Part shown: positions 53,170-61,856 of the stretch, piece after piece | Position numbering within the stretch: position 1 is the stretch's first letter | How the letters are laid out: each line of letters opens with the position of its first letter | Assembly: GCA_963422285.2 (NCBI GenBank) | Contig: OY729419.2 | Coordinates: 744,001 to 808,000 of the forward strand | Direction: 5' to 3' | Length of the DNA: 64,000 bases | Source: VXYL01 sp963422285 | GTDB lineage: Bacteria; Pseudomonadota; Gammaproteobacteria; Pseudomonadales; Azotimanducaceae | Notes under the pieces: generated by a model | The model's input: the letters and a program-made list of their open reading frames with translations, nothing else | What the model was told of the DNA's origin: nothing | Databases searched by the model: none | Made by a program: the position numbers and the translations under genes

Positions 53170-54317
53170 GGCAAGAGCAGGCGCGAGACGATCTGTTCGT
53201 ACATGTGAGCCAGCGGTGCGAGGTCCGCCACCCGGATGCGCTCGTTGCTCTTGTGGATGGTCTCGTTGACAGGGCCCAGCTCCACCAGCTGTGCGCCGGC
53301 GGGAGCGATGAAGCGGCCATCGGATGTGCCGCCGGAGGTCGATGTCCGGGCTTCAAGGCCCGCAACCGCGGCGACGGCTTGCCGCGCGGCCTCGACCAGG
53401 GTGCCGCCCCGGGTGATGAACGGCATGCCGGACAGCTTCCAGGCCAACTGGCATTCCGCCCCGGCAGCAGCGAAGGCGCGTGCCACCATGGCTTTCAGGG
53501 TCTCGGGCGCCTGACGAGGATTGAAGCGGAAATTAAACCAGCACTCGAGTTCGCCGGGAATCACGTTGCCGGCGCCGGTGCCGGCGTGGATATTGGACAC
53601 TTGGAAGCTGGTAGGCGGAAAGTCGTCGTCGCCGCCATCCCAGCGCGTGGCGACCAGTTCGCCGAGTGCGGCGGCGGCGGCGTGGATGGGATTGTCCGCC
53701 TGGTCGGGATAGGCGACATGGCCCTGGACGCCCTGCACGGTAGCGGTTCCGTTCAGAGAGCCGCGCCGGCCGACCCGGACCACGTCGCCGAGACGGGCTG
53801 TGGACGATGGTTCCCCGACCACGCAGTAGTCGATGCGCTGGCAGCGTCGGACGAGCGCATCCACCACGCGCACGGTGCCGTCCACCGCGTCCGCCTCCTC
53901 GTCGCTGGTGACTAGCAACGCCAGCATGCCCGGATGCTCGGGATACCGAGCCACGAAGCGTTCCGCCGCCCGCACCATGGCGGCGAGGCTGGACTTCATG
54001 TCGGCGGCACCGCGGCCGTACAGATAGCCGTCGCGCAGCGTCGGCTGGAACGGAGGCGAGCGCCACTCGTGCTCGGGGCCTGCGGGCACCACATCGGTGT
54101 GGCCGGCGAAAGCGATGCAGGGTTCACCACTGCCATGCACGGCCCAGAAGTTGTCCACCTCGCCAAAGCGCATCTGCTCGATAGCGAAGCCGCCGGCCTG
54201 CAGCCGCTCGATGAGGATGTCCTGGCAGCCGTGGTCGTGGGGAGAAACCGAAGGCCGCGCGATCAGCGCCCGGGCCAGTTCCAGCACGTCGGCCGTGGCG
54301 TCGTCGTGGTCAGCCAT
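53166..54317 (-). CDS. dapE: Succinyl-diaminopimelate desuccinylase DapE
   Basis: 383 residues, M20 peptidase family: FAGHTDVVPAG (zinc His-x-Asp), GRGAADMKSS, VTSDEEADAVDG (catalytic and bridging Glu) and GTSDGRFIAPAGAQLVELGP. It releases L,L-DAP for lysine and peptidoglycan. It is immediately downstream of dapC (8-bp overlap), so the two consecutive DAP-pathway steps are co-expressed. Confidence 0.96.
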   Translation of the reverse strand: MADHDDATADVLELARALIARPSVSPHDHGCQDILIERLQAGGFAIEQMRFGEVDNFWAVHGSGEPCIAFAGHTDVVPAGPEHEWRSPPFQPTLRDGYLYGRGAADMKSSLAAMVRAAERFVARYPEHPGMLALLVTSDEEADAVDGTVRVVDALVRRCQRIDYCVVGEPSSTARLGDVVRVGRRGSLNGTATVQGVQGHVAYPDQADNPIHAAAAALGELVATRWDGGDDDFPPTSFQVSNIHAGTGAGNVIPGELECWFNFRFNPRQAPETLKAMVARAFAAAGAECQLAWKLSGMPFITRGGTLVEAARQAVAAVAGLEARTSTSGGTSDGRFIAPAGAQLVELGPVNETIHKSNERIRVADLAPLAHMYEQIVSRLLLP

Positions 54318-55494
54318 GGGAGCGTGCGAAGTCGGCTAGGCGCTCGGCAGCGGCGACGCAGTGTTCGAGCGGGGCGACCAAGGCGATGCGCACTCGATCG
54401 GCACCCGGGTTGACGCCATTCTGGGTGCGGCCCAAGTAGCTGCCGGGCAACACCACGATATGCTCGCGCTCGAACAATCGGGCGGTAAAGGTCTCGTCAT
54501 CCACGGGCGTACGCGGCCACAGGTAGAACGCGGCGGTCGGCATGTCCACCTCCAAGGCCTGCGCCAGGATCGGCTGCACAGCGTCGAACTTGGCCCGGTA
54601 GACGGCGCGATTGGCGAGTACATGCTTGTCGTCGCTCCAGGCCAGGATGCTGGCTTGGGCGACATGGGCAGGCATGGCGCAGCCGTGGTAGGTGCGGTAG
54701 TCGAAGTAGCGGGCGATGATGTCGGCGTCGCCAGCAACGAACCCGGAGCGCAGCCCCGGCAGATTGGAGCGCTTGGACAGGCTGTTGAAGGCGACGCAGC
54801 GGGCATGTCCCAGGCCGGCGTTCGCGGCGGCCTGCAACAGCCCCGCCGGCGGCTTGTCCTCGTCGCGGTATATCTCCGAATAGCACTCGTCCGCAGCAAT
54901 GACGAAATCGTACTCGCCAGCGCGACGAACCAGATCCGCCAAGACGGCCTCGGGAATCACCTCGCCGCTCGGATTGCCGGGATTGCAGACGTAGACCAGT
55001 TCGGCATCGCGCCATGCCCACTCCGGCACCGCGGCGAAGTCGGGGACGCCGGCGGCCGGGATGTAGTAGGGCTTCGCACCCCGCAGCAAGGCCGCGCCCT
55101 CGTAGATCTGATAGAACGGGTTGGGCATCAGCACCCGCCCGCCCGGTCGGCCGGACAGCACCGCCTGGCCGAAGGAGAACAACGCCTCGCGAGTACCGTT
55201 CACGGGCAGCACTTCGGTGTCCGCATCCATCGCCACGCCGAACCGGCGCTGGATCCAGGCCGCGATGGCCGTTCGCAGCTCGTCGCTGCCCCGGGTCGGG
55301 GGGTAGGTCGCCAGCGAACGTCGCAACCCCGCCGCGTCGGCCAGCACCGCCAGCACGAAGTCCGGCGCGGCGTGCTTCGGCTCGCCGATGGAAAGCGCCA
55401 CGCGAGGATGGGCCGGATTCGGCGTCAGGCCGCCGAGCAAGGCGTTCAGACGCTCGAAGGGGTATAGCTGCAAGCGGTCGAGGTGGGGGTTCAC
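54310..55494 (-). CDS. dapC: Succinyl-diaminopimelate transaminase DapC
   Basis: 394 residues, class I/II aminotransferase: LSIGEPKHAAPDFVLAVLAD, CNPGNPSGEVIPEAVL, IAADECYSEIYRDEDKPPAG and the PLP-lysine segment FNSLSKRSNLPGLRSGFVAG. The sequence and dapE neighbour identify the DapC branch, which aminates N-succinyl-2-amino-6-ketopimelate. Overlaps glnD by 4 bp and dapE by 8 bp. Confidence 0.94.
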   Translation of the reverse strand: MNPHLDRLQLYPFERLNALLGGLTPNPAHPRVALSIGEPKHAAPDFVLAVLADAAGLRRSLATYPPTRGSDELRTAIAAWIQRRFGVAMDADTEVLPVNGTREALFSFGQAVLSGRPGGRVLMPNPFYQIYEGAALLRGAKPYYIPAAGVPDFAAVPEWAWRDAELVYVCNPGNPSGEVIPEAVLADLVRRAGEYDFVIAADECYSEIYRDEDKPPAGLLQAAANAGLGHARCVAFNSLSKRSNLPGLRSGFVAGDADIIARYFDYRTYHGCAMPAHVAQASILAWSDDKHVLANRAVYRAKFDAVQPILAQALEVDMPTAAFYLWPRTPVDDETFTARLFEREHIVVLPGSYLGRTQNGVNPGADRVRIALVAPLEHCVAAAERLADFARSHG

Positions 55495-58190
55495 GACGGC
55501 GTCTGCGCGACTTCGGCGTCCAGCTTCAGGCGAATGGCGTTGATGATGGTCTGGGCGTGTCCAGAATGGGTGATGGCGCGCTTGGCGCGGTTGGTGATCT
55601 CGAACACGTCCTCGACCCGCTCGCCAAGGGTGGTGACCCTAGCGCCATGCACGCTGATGTCCAGCTCGGCGAATAGGGCGCCCAAGGCCGACAGCAGGCC
55701 CGGCCGGTCCGACGCCACCACCCGCAGCGTCGAGGTTCGAGCACCGGGATCGGTGGCCAAGGTCACCTCCGTGGGGATGACGAACTGCTTGAGCTGGCGC
55801 GATACCCGGCGCGAAGGCTGCCGACTGATGCTGCCGCTGGCGATGGTTCGCGCCAGGGATTCGGCCAACCGCTGCCGAGCATCGTCGTCCATGGCGAGGG
55901 GTTCACTCTCGCCGTCGAGCACGATATAGCAGTTGAAGCAGACGCCGGAGGCGCTGGTGGCCACCCGCGCCGCGGCGATGCGCAGGTTGGCGCCAGCTAC
56001 CGCGGCGACGCTGTCGGCGAACAGGTTGTCGCGGTCGCGAGCGTAGAGAAAGACCTCCGTGGCGCCTTCGGCGCTGGCTGTCTCAGGCGACATTTCGTCC
56101 TCCTCGTCAGCGAGGGGTGCTGGCGCTCTCCGACCGCCGTGGTCGAGAATGGTCACCAGCGGACCGCGGTCGAGATCGTGGCTGTGAATGGCCCGAGTGA
56201 TAGCGACGATTTGGGAAGGCGAATGATGCAGAAAGAACTGCTCGCCGGGTTCGTCCCATAGCGCCAGCGCCCGGTGCTGGTAGATGCCCTGGCCGCCAAG
56301 CAGCTTCAGAGCCTCGGCACGGCAGGCGGCAGCGCGCTCGTCGCGGGAGTCCAGGCCGCGGCGCAGGGCTTGCCGAGCGCCAAAGTAGAGCTGGCGCATG
56401 AGGGTGGCGCGCCAGCTATTCCACAGCGTCGGATTGGTGGCGTTGATGTCGGCCACGGTAAGCGCGTAGAGGTAGTCCAGGCGGGTCTCGCTGCCCACTA
56501 GTCGGGCGAAGGCATCGACCACTTCGGGATCCGCGATGTCCTGGCGCTGGGCCGTCGCCGACATGGTCAAGTGTTCGCGCACCAGCCATTCCACCAGCGC
56601 CGTGTCGCCCTCGTCGAGACCGTGACGGCGGCAGAAACGCGCCACGTCGGTGGCGCCGAGGCGGGAATGGTCGCCGCCGCGGCCCTTGCCGATGTCGTGG
56701 AACAGGCCGGCGATGTAGAGCAGCTCGATCTTTGGCAGCTTGCGCACCACTTGGGAGGCCACCGGAAACTTCTCTTCCGCGCTGCGATTGTGGAAGCGGC
56801 GCATCTGTCGGATGACCATCATGGTGTGGGCATCGACCGTGTAGATGTGGAACAGATCGTGCTGCATCTGGCCGACGATGCGTCCGAACTCGGGAATGTA
56901 GCGGCCGAGCACCCCGTAGCGGCGCATGCGCGTGAGCTGGCTGACCAGGGTGTAGGGCGCTCGCAGCAGCGCCATGAAATACCCGGTGACCACCGGATCG
57001 TTGCGGAAGTCCTCGTCGATCAGATGCAGATGCTCGCGCACCAGACGGATAGTGGCGGCGCGCACGCCGGCGATGTCGCGACGGTTGGCCATCTGCACGA
57101 ACAGCTCCATGATCGCCGGCGGGCATTGGGCGAACACGTCGTCCCGAGTCGTCTCGATGTAGTGGTTGGCGATGCGGAAGCGATCGTTGATCGGCTCGAT
57201 CTTCGGTCGCTCGCCGGTACGCACGATGACCTCGTCGAAATGCTGCAGCAGAATGTCGTTTACCTCCCGCAGCAGCAGCACATGGCGGTAGTAGTCGCGC
57301 ATGAACTGCTCGACGCCAAGCTGCGCTTCGGTGTCCCGGTAGCCGAAACGCAGCGCCAGCTCGCGCTGGTGGTCGAACAGCAGGCGGTCTTCCCGACGGC
57401 CGGCGACCAAGTGCAGGCCGAAGCGCACCCGCCACAGGAAACGCCTGCCGTCGATGAGCCAGCGGCATTCCAAGGTCGTCAGGAAGCCCGATTCCACCAG
57501 TTCCGACGGCGCTGCGCTGCCCCGATGCCGCTGGATGATCCAGAGCACGGTCTGGATGTCGCGCAGGCCCCCGGGCGAACCCTTGATGTTCGGCTCCAGG
57601 TTGTAGTCGACGTGGTCGAACTGGCGATGGCGCTCCTCCTGCTCGGCGTTCTTGGCCGCGAAGAAGCTGGGGCTCGGCCACAGCGATCGCCGTGCCAGCA
57701 GCTTGTCCAGCTTGACCGTCAACCGCGTCGAGCCAGCCAGCCACCGACGTTCCATCATGGTAGTGGCCACGGTGATGTCCCGACCGGCTTCGCGTTTGCA
57801 GTCGGCCAGGGTGCGCACGCTGTGGCCGATGTCGAGCTTGAGATCCCACAACAGACGCATGAAGGCAGCAATTTCTTCGCGCACGACGCGGGGATTCTTG
57901 ACCAGGATCAGCAGGTCGATATCGGAATGGGGATGCAATTCGGCGCGGCCGTAGCCGCCGACGGCGAGCAGTGCCAGACTGTCGTTGTGCAGGAACCAGT
58001 GCTGCCAGATCTCGGCCAGAAAGGCGTCCATGTGGCGCGAGCGTTCGGCCACCAGCTGCTCGACCTCGGCACCGGCCCAGAAGCGATCGGCCAGCACCTG
58101 GTCGGCCTGCTCAATGCGCTGCCGCAGATGCGCGAGATCGGGCAGTCCGTCCGCCCGCCGCTGCGCGTCGACAGTGCCGGCGTCTCTCAC
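55491..58190 (-). CDS. glnD: PII uridylyltransferase/uridylyl-removing enzyme GlnD
   Basis: 899 residues from the GTG at 58190, which overlaps the map stop (GTGA); the frame upstream of this is not conserved. Nucleotidyltransferase: VGGYGRAELHPHSDIDLLI; HD domain: GLFHDIGKGRGGDHSRLGA; two ACT domains at the C-terminus (EVFLYARDRDNLFADSVAAV and RVVASDRPGLLSALGALFAE). GlnD uridylylates PII in response to glutamine and sets nitrogen control. The map-glnD-dap order is the common gammaproteobacterial one. Confidence 0.96.
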   Translation of the reverse strand: MRDAGTVDAQRRADGLPDLAHLRQRIEQADQVLADRFWAGAEVEQLVAERSRHMDAFLAEIWQHWFLHNDSLALLAVGGYGRAELHPHSDIDLLILVKNPRVVREEIAAFMRLLWDLKLDIGHSVRTLADCKREAGRDITVATTMMERRWLAGSTRLTVKLDKLLARRSLWPSPSFFAAKNAEQEERHRQFDHVDYNLEPNIKGSPGGLRDIQTVLWIIQRHRGSAAPSELVESGFLTTLECRWLIDGRRFLWRVRFGLHLVAGRREDRLLFDHQRELALRFGYRDTEAQLGVEQFMRDYYRHVLLLREVNDILLQHFDEVIVRTGERPKIEPINDRFRIANHYIETTRDDVFAQCPPAIMELFVQMANRRDIAGVRAATIRLVREHLHLIDEDFRNDPVVTGYFMALLRAPYTLVSQLTRMRRYGVLGRYIPEFGRIVGQMQHDLFHIYTVDAHTMMVIRQMRRFHNRSAEEKFPVASQVVRKLPKIELLYIAGLFHDIGKGRGGDHSRLGATDVARFCRRHGLDEGDTALVEWLVREHLTMSATAQRQDIADPEVVDAFARLVGSETRLDYLYALTVADINATNPTLWNSWRATLMRQLYFGARQALRRGLDSRDERAAACRAEALKLLGGQGIYQHRALALWDEPGEQFFLHHSPSQIVAITRAIHSHDLDRGPLVTILDHGGRRAPAPLADEEDEMSPETASAEGATEVFLYARDRDNLFADSVAAVAGANLRIAAARVATSASGVCFNCYIVLDGESEPLAMDDDARQRLAESLARTIASGSISRQPSRRVSRQLKQFVIPTEVTLATDPGARTSTLRVVASDRPGLLSALGALFAELDISVHGARVTTLGERVEDVFEITNRAKRAITHSGHAQTIINAIRLKLDAEVAQTPS

Positions 58191-58978
58191 GGGAGATCTT
58201 CTTGCGTCCGCGGGATAAGCACCTCGAAGCCGTCGGCGGTGACCAGCACGGCATGCTCCCACTGCGCCGACAGCTTGTGGTCCTTGGTCACCACCATGCA
58301 CTGGTCGGGCAGCGTTCTAACCTCGCATCCGCCCGCGTCGAGCATGGGCTCGATGGTGAATGCCATGCCTGCCTCGATTTCCTCGTCTTCACCGCACTTG
58401 CCGTGGTGGTAGACCTGGGGCTCGTCGTGGAATCTGGTGCCGATGCCGTGACCGCCGTATTCCTGCGCCACCGAGAAGCGGTTGGCCCGGGCATGCTTCG
58501 AGATGGCGTAGCCGATGTTCCCGAAGCGGGTACCGGGACGAAGCTGGCGGATGCCGGCGTACAGGCACTCCTGGGCGACCGTCGCAAGCCCCTTGGAGAG
58601 GATGCTGGACTTGCCGGCGAAGAACATCTTGCTGGTGTCTCCGTGGTAGCCGTCCTTGATGGCCGTGACATCGATATTCAGCGAATCGCCCAGCTTGAGC
58701 ACCTTGTTCGGCGACGGGATGCCGTGGCAGACCACATGGTCGACCGATGTGCAGATGGACTTCGGGAACGGCGGCTGCTCCTTGGCGATGGAGTAGTTCA
58801 GCGGCGCCGGAATGCAGTCGAGGGTATCGACGATATAGTCGTGGCAGATGCGATCGAGGTCGTCAGTGCTGACGCCGGGCCGGACGTAGCCGCCGATCAT
58901 CTCCAAGACCTTCGCCGCCAAGCGGCCGGCGGTGCGCATCTTGTCGATCTCTTCGGGCGTTTTCGGACGGGCGGCCAT
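58187..58978 (-). CDS. map: Methionine aminopeptidase, copy 1
   Basis: 263 residues from the ATG at 58978. Metal ligands are all present: DSLNIDVTAIKDGYHGDTSK (two Asp), GGHGIGTRFHDEP (His), FTIEPML and EHAVLVT (Glu). It removes the initiator Met. The usual CGHGIG motif reads GGHGIG here. It overlaps glnD by 4 bp. A second, very similar map gene lies 220 bp upstream on the same strand; the last ~70 bp of the two coding regions are almost identical. Confidence 0.95.
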   Translation of the reverse strand: MAARPKTPEEIDKMRTAGRLAAKVLEMIGGYVRPGVSTDDLDRICHDYIVDTLDCIPAPLNYSIAKEQPPFPKSICTSVDHVVCHGIPSPNKVLKLGDSLNIDVTAIKDGYHGDTSKMFFAGKSSILSKGLATVAQECLYAGIRQLRPGTRFGNIGYAISKHARANRFSVAQEYGGHGIGTRFHDEPQVYHHGKCGEDEEIEAGMAFTIEPMLDAGGCEVRTLPDQCMVVTKDHKLSAQWEHAVLVTADGFEVLIPRTQEDLP

Positions 58979-58986
58979 GGCAGCGC

Positions 58987-59015
58987 AGTATGAACGATGG
59001 CCGGCGGACGGCCAA
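58987..59015 (-). promoter_or_regulatory. Promoter of map copy 1
   Basis: Minus strand TTGGCC (59015-59010), 17 nt, CATACT (58992-58987). The -10 ends 9 nt before the ATG at 58978, so the leader would be one to three bases. Confidence 0.45.
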
Positions 59016-59198
59016 CCGGCAGCGCGGTTCCCTAACAACGCGATCGCCTTGGACTTCAATCGCGCTTCGCGACCGGGCGTTCGCTGGCGAGGGGGAAGCC
59101 GTCGCCCCGAACGATCCGTTCGGTCTTCGGTGCCGGACTTGCCGGCGTTCGACTGCGACAGGTCTCGCCGGCGGAGGCGCCATTGCGCGATGCAGACC

Positions 59199-60020
59199 CT
59201 ACTGTGCCGATGCCGCGGCAGGGACGGAGCCGATATCCTGCTCCTCGGCGCGCAAGGTAAGCACCTCGAAGCCGTCGGCGGTGACCAGCACGGTATGCTC
59301 CCACTGCGCCGACAGCTTGTGGTCCTTGGTCACCGCCGTCCACCGATCCGGCAGCATCCGCACATGGCGCCGGCCAGCGTTGATCATGGGCTCGATGGTG
59401 AACGTCATGCCCTCCTGCAGCACATCGCCTGCGCCGCGCTTGCCGTAGTGGAGGATCTGCGGATCATCGTGGAACTTGGTGCCGATGCCGTGACCGCAGA
59501 ACTCCCGCACCACCGAAAAGCGGTTGGCCCGCGCATGCTGCGCGATGGCGTAGCCGATGTCGCCGATGTGCGCTCCAGGGCGCACTTGGCGGATGCCGGC
59601 GTAGAGGCATTCCTGGGTAACCTCCGCAAGCCGCCGGGCCAGCACGCTCGGCTTGCCGACGAAGAACATCTTGCTGGTGTCGCCGTGGTAGCCGTCCTTG
59701 ATGACCGTGACGTCGATGTTCAGCGTATCGCCGACCTTGAGCACCTTGCTAGGCGACGGGATGCCGTGGCAGACCACGTGGTTGACGGATGTGCAGATGG
59801 ACTTCGGAAACGGCGGCTGGCCGCGCCCGTTGGTGTAGTTCAACGGCGCCGGGATGCAGTCGAGGGTATCGACGATGTAGTCGTGGCAGATGCGGTCCAA
59901 CTCGTCGGTGGTGACGCCGGCCTCGACGTAGTCGCCGATCATCTCCAGAACGCTGGCCGCCAAGCGCCCGGAGACGCGCATCCTGGCGATCTCCTCGGGC
60001 GTTTTCGGATGTACATTCAT
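59199..60020 (-). CDS. map: Methionine aminopeptidase, copy 2
   Basis: 273 residues from the ATG at 60020 (MNVHPKTPEEIARMRVSGRL). All five metal ligands are intact (DTLNIDVTVIKDGYHGDTSK, CGHGIGTKFHDDP, FTIEPMI, EHTVLVT) and it keeps the canonical CGHGIG. A ~15-residue C-terminal extension (EEQDIGSVPAAASAQ) is not seen in copy 1. The two copies probably arose by tandem duplication, with conversion at the 3' end. The -10 box ends 7 nt before this ATG. Confidence 0.94.
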   Translation of the reverse strand: MNVHPKTPEEIARMRVSGRLAASVLEMIGDYVEAGVTTDELDRICHDYIVDTLDCIPAPLNYTNGRGQPPFPKSICTSVNHVVCHGIPSPSKVLKVGDTLNIDVTVIKDGYHGDTSKMFFVGKPSVLARRLAEVTQECLYAGIRQVRPGAHIGDIGYAIAQHARANRFSVVREFCGHGIGTKFHDDPQILHYGKRGAGDVLQEGMTFTIEPMINAGRRHVRMLPDRWTAVTKDHKLSAQWEHTVLVTADGFEVLTLRAEEQDIGSVPAAASAQ

Positions 60021-60026
60021 GAGCGG

Positions 60027-60055
60027 AATATAGGACAAGTCGGCGCGCCTGGCAA
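60027..60055 (-). promoter_or_regulatory. Promoter of map copy 2
   Basis: Minus strand TTGCCA (60055-60050), 17 nt, TATATT (60032-60027), 5/6 at each box. The expected start site coincides with the A of the ATG at 60020, implying a leaderless message. Confidence 0.65.
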
Positions 60056-60154
60056 GCTGTGCGACCTAGCCTCGGTTGCGCTGTTCTAGGCCCATTGATT
60101 GTGCGCGGCAGTAGGTGTTCACTTGGCATCGTCACCACAAGCTGGAGAACTGCG

Positions 60155-61372
60155 ATGCCCGCATTGGACGGGGTGAGAATCCTCGACATGACCCAGTACG
60201 AGGCCGGCACTTCCTGTACCCAGGCGCTGGCTTGGTTGGGCGCCGACATAGTGAAGATCGAAGCGCCCGAGTACGGCGACCCCGGCCGTGGCGTCGGTCG
60301 CTCGGCCAACAAGGACTACTCGGCCTATTTCTGCGCCTGGAACGCCAACAAGCGCAGCTTGGCGCTGAATCTGCGCAGCGAAAAGGGCCGCGACCTGTTC
60401 ATGCGCCTAGTGCCGAAGTTCGACGTGTTCGTGGAGAACTACGGCCCCGGCGTGGTCGAGCGGCTGGATATCGGCTTCGAGACCTTGCGAACCATCAACC
60501 CCGGCCTGATCTGCGTACGTATCAAGGGCTTCGGTCTCGACGGCCCCTACTCGGGCTTCCGCTGCATGGACATGGTGGCCCAAGCCGCCGCTGGCGCATT
60601 CTCGATCACCGGCGAGGCCGACGGTCCGCCGATGATGCCAGGGCCCACGACCGGAGATTCCGGCACCGGCGTCCAGGCCGCCATGGCCATTCTCGCCGCC
60701 TACGTCCAGAAGCTGCGTACCGGCGCTGGGCAGGAGATCGAGGTCTCCATGCAGGAAGCCATGACCTACTATGTGCGCACCCGCGCCTTCATCGGCTCCG
60801 CCTGGGGTACCCGGGCGACGCCCCGCACCGGCAACGCCGGCGGCCTGCCGCCCGTCGATATCTACCCGTGCAAGCCCTTCGGTCCCAACGACTACATCTA
60901 CCTCATGCCCGTCAACCAAGGCCACTGGGACGCCCTGTGCGCGGCCATGGACCGGGGCGACTTGCTCATCGACCCGCGCTTCGATTCCACCAAGGGGCGC
61001 ATCGAGAACGGCGCTGCGCTGTACCAGGAGATCAGCGATTGGACGAGTCAGCGCAGCAAGTACGAAGCCATGGAAACCATCGCCGCCACCGGCGTACCCT
61101 GCTCGGCCTGCCTGGACACCGGCGAGCTGCACCACGACAAGCATCTGACGGCACGCGGCTTCGTCCACGAGATGGAGCTGCCGGTACACGGCAAGGTGCC
61201 CATGCTGGGCTTCGCGCCGCGGCTATCGGAATCCCGTGTCGAGATGAAGCCGCCGCCACGCTTAGGCGAGCACACCGACGAGGTGCTGGCCGCGGAACTG
61301 GGTCTGAACGATCAGCAACTCGCCGAGCTGCGCGCCACCAACGTGATCGGCGACCCGGCGCGATTCGCCTGA
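60155..61372 (+). CDS. CaiB/BaiF-type (family III) CoA-transferase
   Basis: 405 residues from the ATG at 60155 with CTGGAG upstream. MPALDGVRILDMTQYEAGTS, LGADIVKIEAPEYGDPGR, NKRSLALNLRSEKGRDLFMR, ENYGPGVVERLDIGFETL and IKGFGLDGPYSGFRCMDMVA are the family III blocks; the catalytic Asp is expected in the DMVAQA segment. Such enzymes move CoA between organic acids; the substrate cannot be read from sequence. The gene separates map from rpsB, which are normally adjacent and divergent, so it is probably an insertion. Confidence 0.92.
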   Translation: MPALDGVRILDMTQYEAGTSCTQALAWLGADIVKIEAPEYGDPGRGVGRSANKDYSAYFCAWNANKRSLALNLRSEKGRDLFMRLVPKFDVFVENYGPGVVERLDIGFETLRTINPGLICVRIKGFGLDGPYSGFRCMDMVAQAAAGAFSITGEADGPPMMPGPTTGDSGTGVQAAMAILAAYVQKLRTGAGQEIEVSMQEAMTYYVRTRAFIGSAWGTRATPRTGNAGGLPPVDIYPCKPFGPNDYIYLMPVNQGHWDALCAAMDRGDLLIDPRFDSTKGRIENGAALYQEISDWTSQRSKYEAMETIAATGVPCSACLDTGELHHDKHLTARGFVHEMELPVHGKVPMLGFAPRLSESRVEMKPPPRLGEHTDEVLAAELGLNDQQLAELRATNVIGDPARFA

Positions 61373-61686
61373 GCGGCGCACGGGCTTCGACAACACCCAG
61401 AGAACTTCTTTCGGACGCCGGATCGTATCGGGGCCAGGAGGCATTCCGATGCTTGGCTTGCTACCCAAGTGCGCGTGCCGATCGCCGAGGGAACCCCAGC
61501 GACGATGCCGGTCCCGCCGGGAGTGGTTGCCAGCAGTTCGCGCTTTGGATTGGGAGCTATATACAACGGTACCCTAGGCACTATGCATAGTAGTCATGCC
61601 TTGATAATGCACACCATGCATCGCAGCTTGGATCTTCAAGCATATAGTTCCCTTTGGATTGGTCCTGGCCGAGTCTGGACAGGGCA
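61373..61686. other. Non-coding gap before the rpsB promoter
   Basis: I see no gene in either strand that looks real. Short open frames here (for example a plus frame from 61469) have no recognisable motif. An AT-richer stretch with several ATGCAT-like words lies at about 61575-61625. Confidence 0.5.
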
Positions 61687-61715
61687 TTGACAGCCCGGCC
61701 AAATAGCCGGATCAT
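61687..61715 (+). promoter_or_regulatory. rpsB promoter
   Basis: A perfect TTGACA at 61687-61692, 17-nt spacer, then GATCAT (4/6) at 61710-61715. This would give a leader of about 135 nt before the rpsB ATG. Confidence 0.6.
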
Positions 61716-61751
61716 ACCGTCTGCGCGGAACTCGCCGCGGGAAACGGAAAA

Positions 61752-61806
61752 GACGCCGCGCCGCAGGCGTCGTTGCGGGTGGTCGCTGGCCGAGTCGGTT
61801 GGCGAC
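61752..61806 (+). promoter_or_regulatory. Structured rpsB leader (candidate S2 autoregulatory element)
   Basis: Two hairpins follow one another in the leader: GACGCC/GGCGTC (61752-61771) and GTCGC/GCGAC (61782-61806) with an inner GCCGA/TCGGT pairing. rpsB leaders in gammaproteobacteria carry a conserved structure for S2 feedback; this is a candidate by position and folding only. Confidence 0.45.
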
Positions 61807-61856
61807 GGATTCAACGACAAGGCGTGGCGGGTGCAACCAACCCGGAGAATCGAAAC

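Noticed and set aside
61469..61690. Small plus-strand gene upstream of rpsB
   Set aside because: No ribosome site, no motif and it runs into the rpsB promoter; treated as non-coding.
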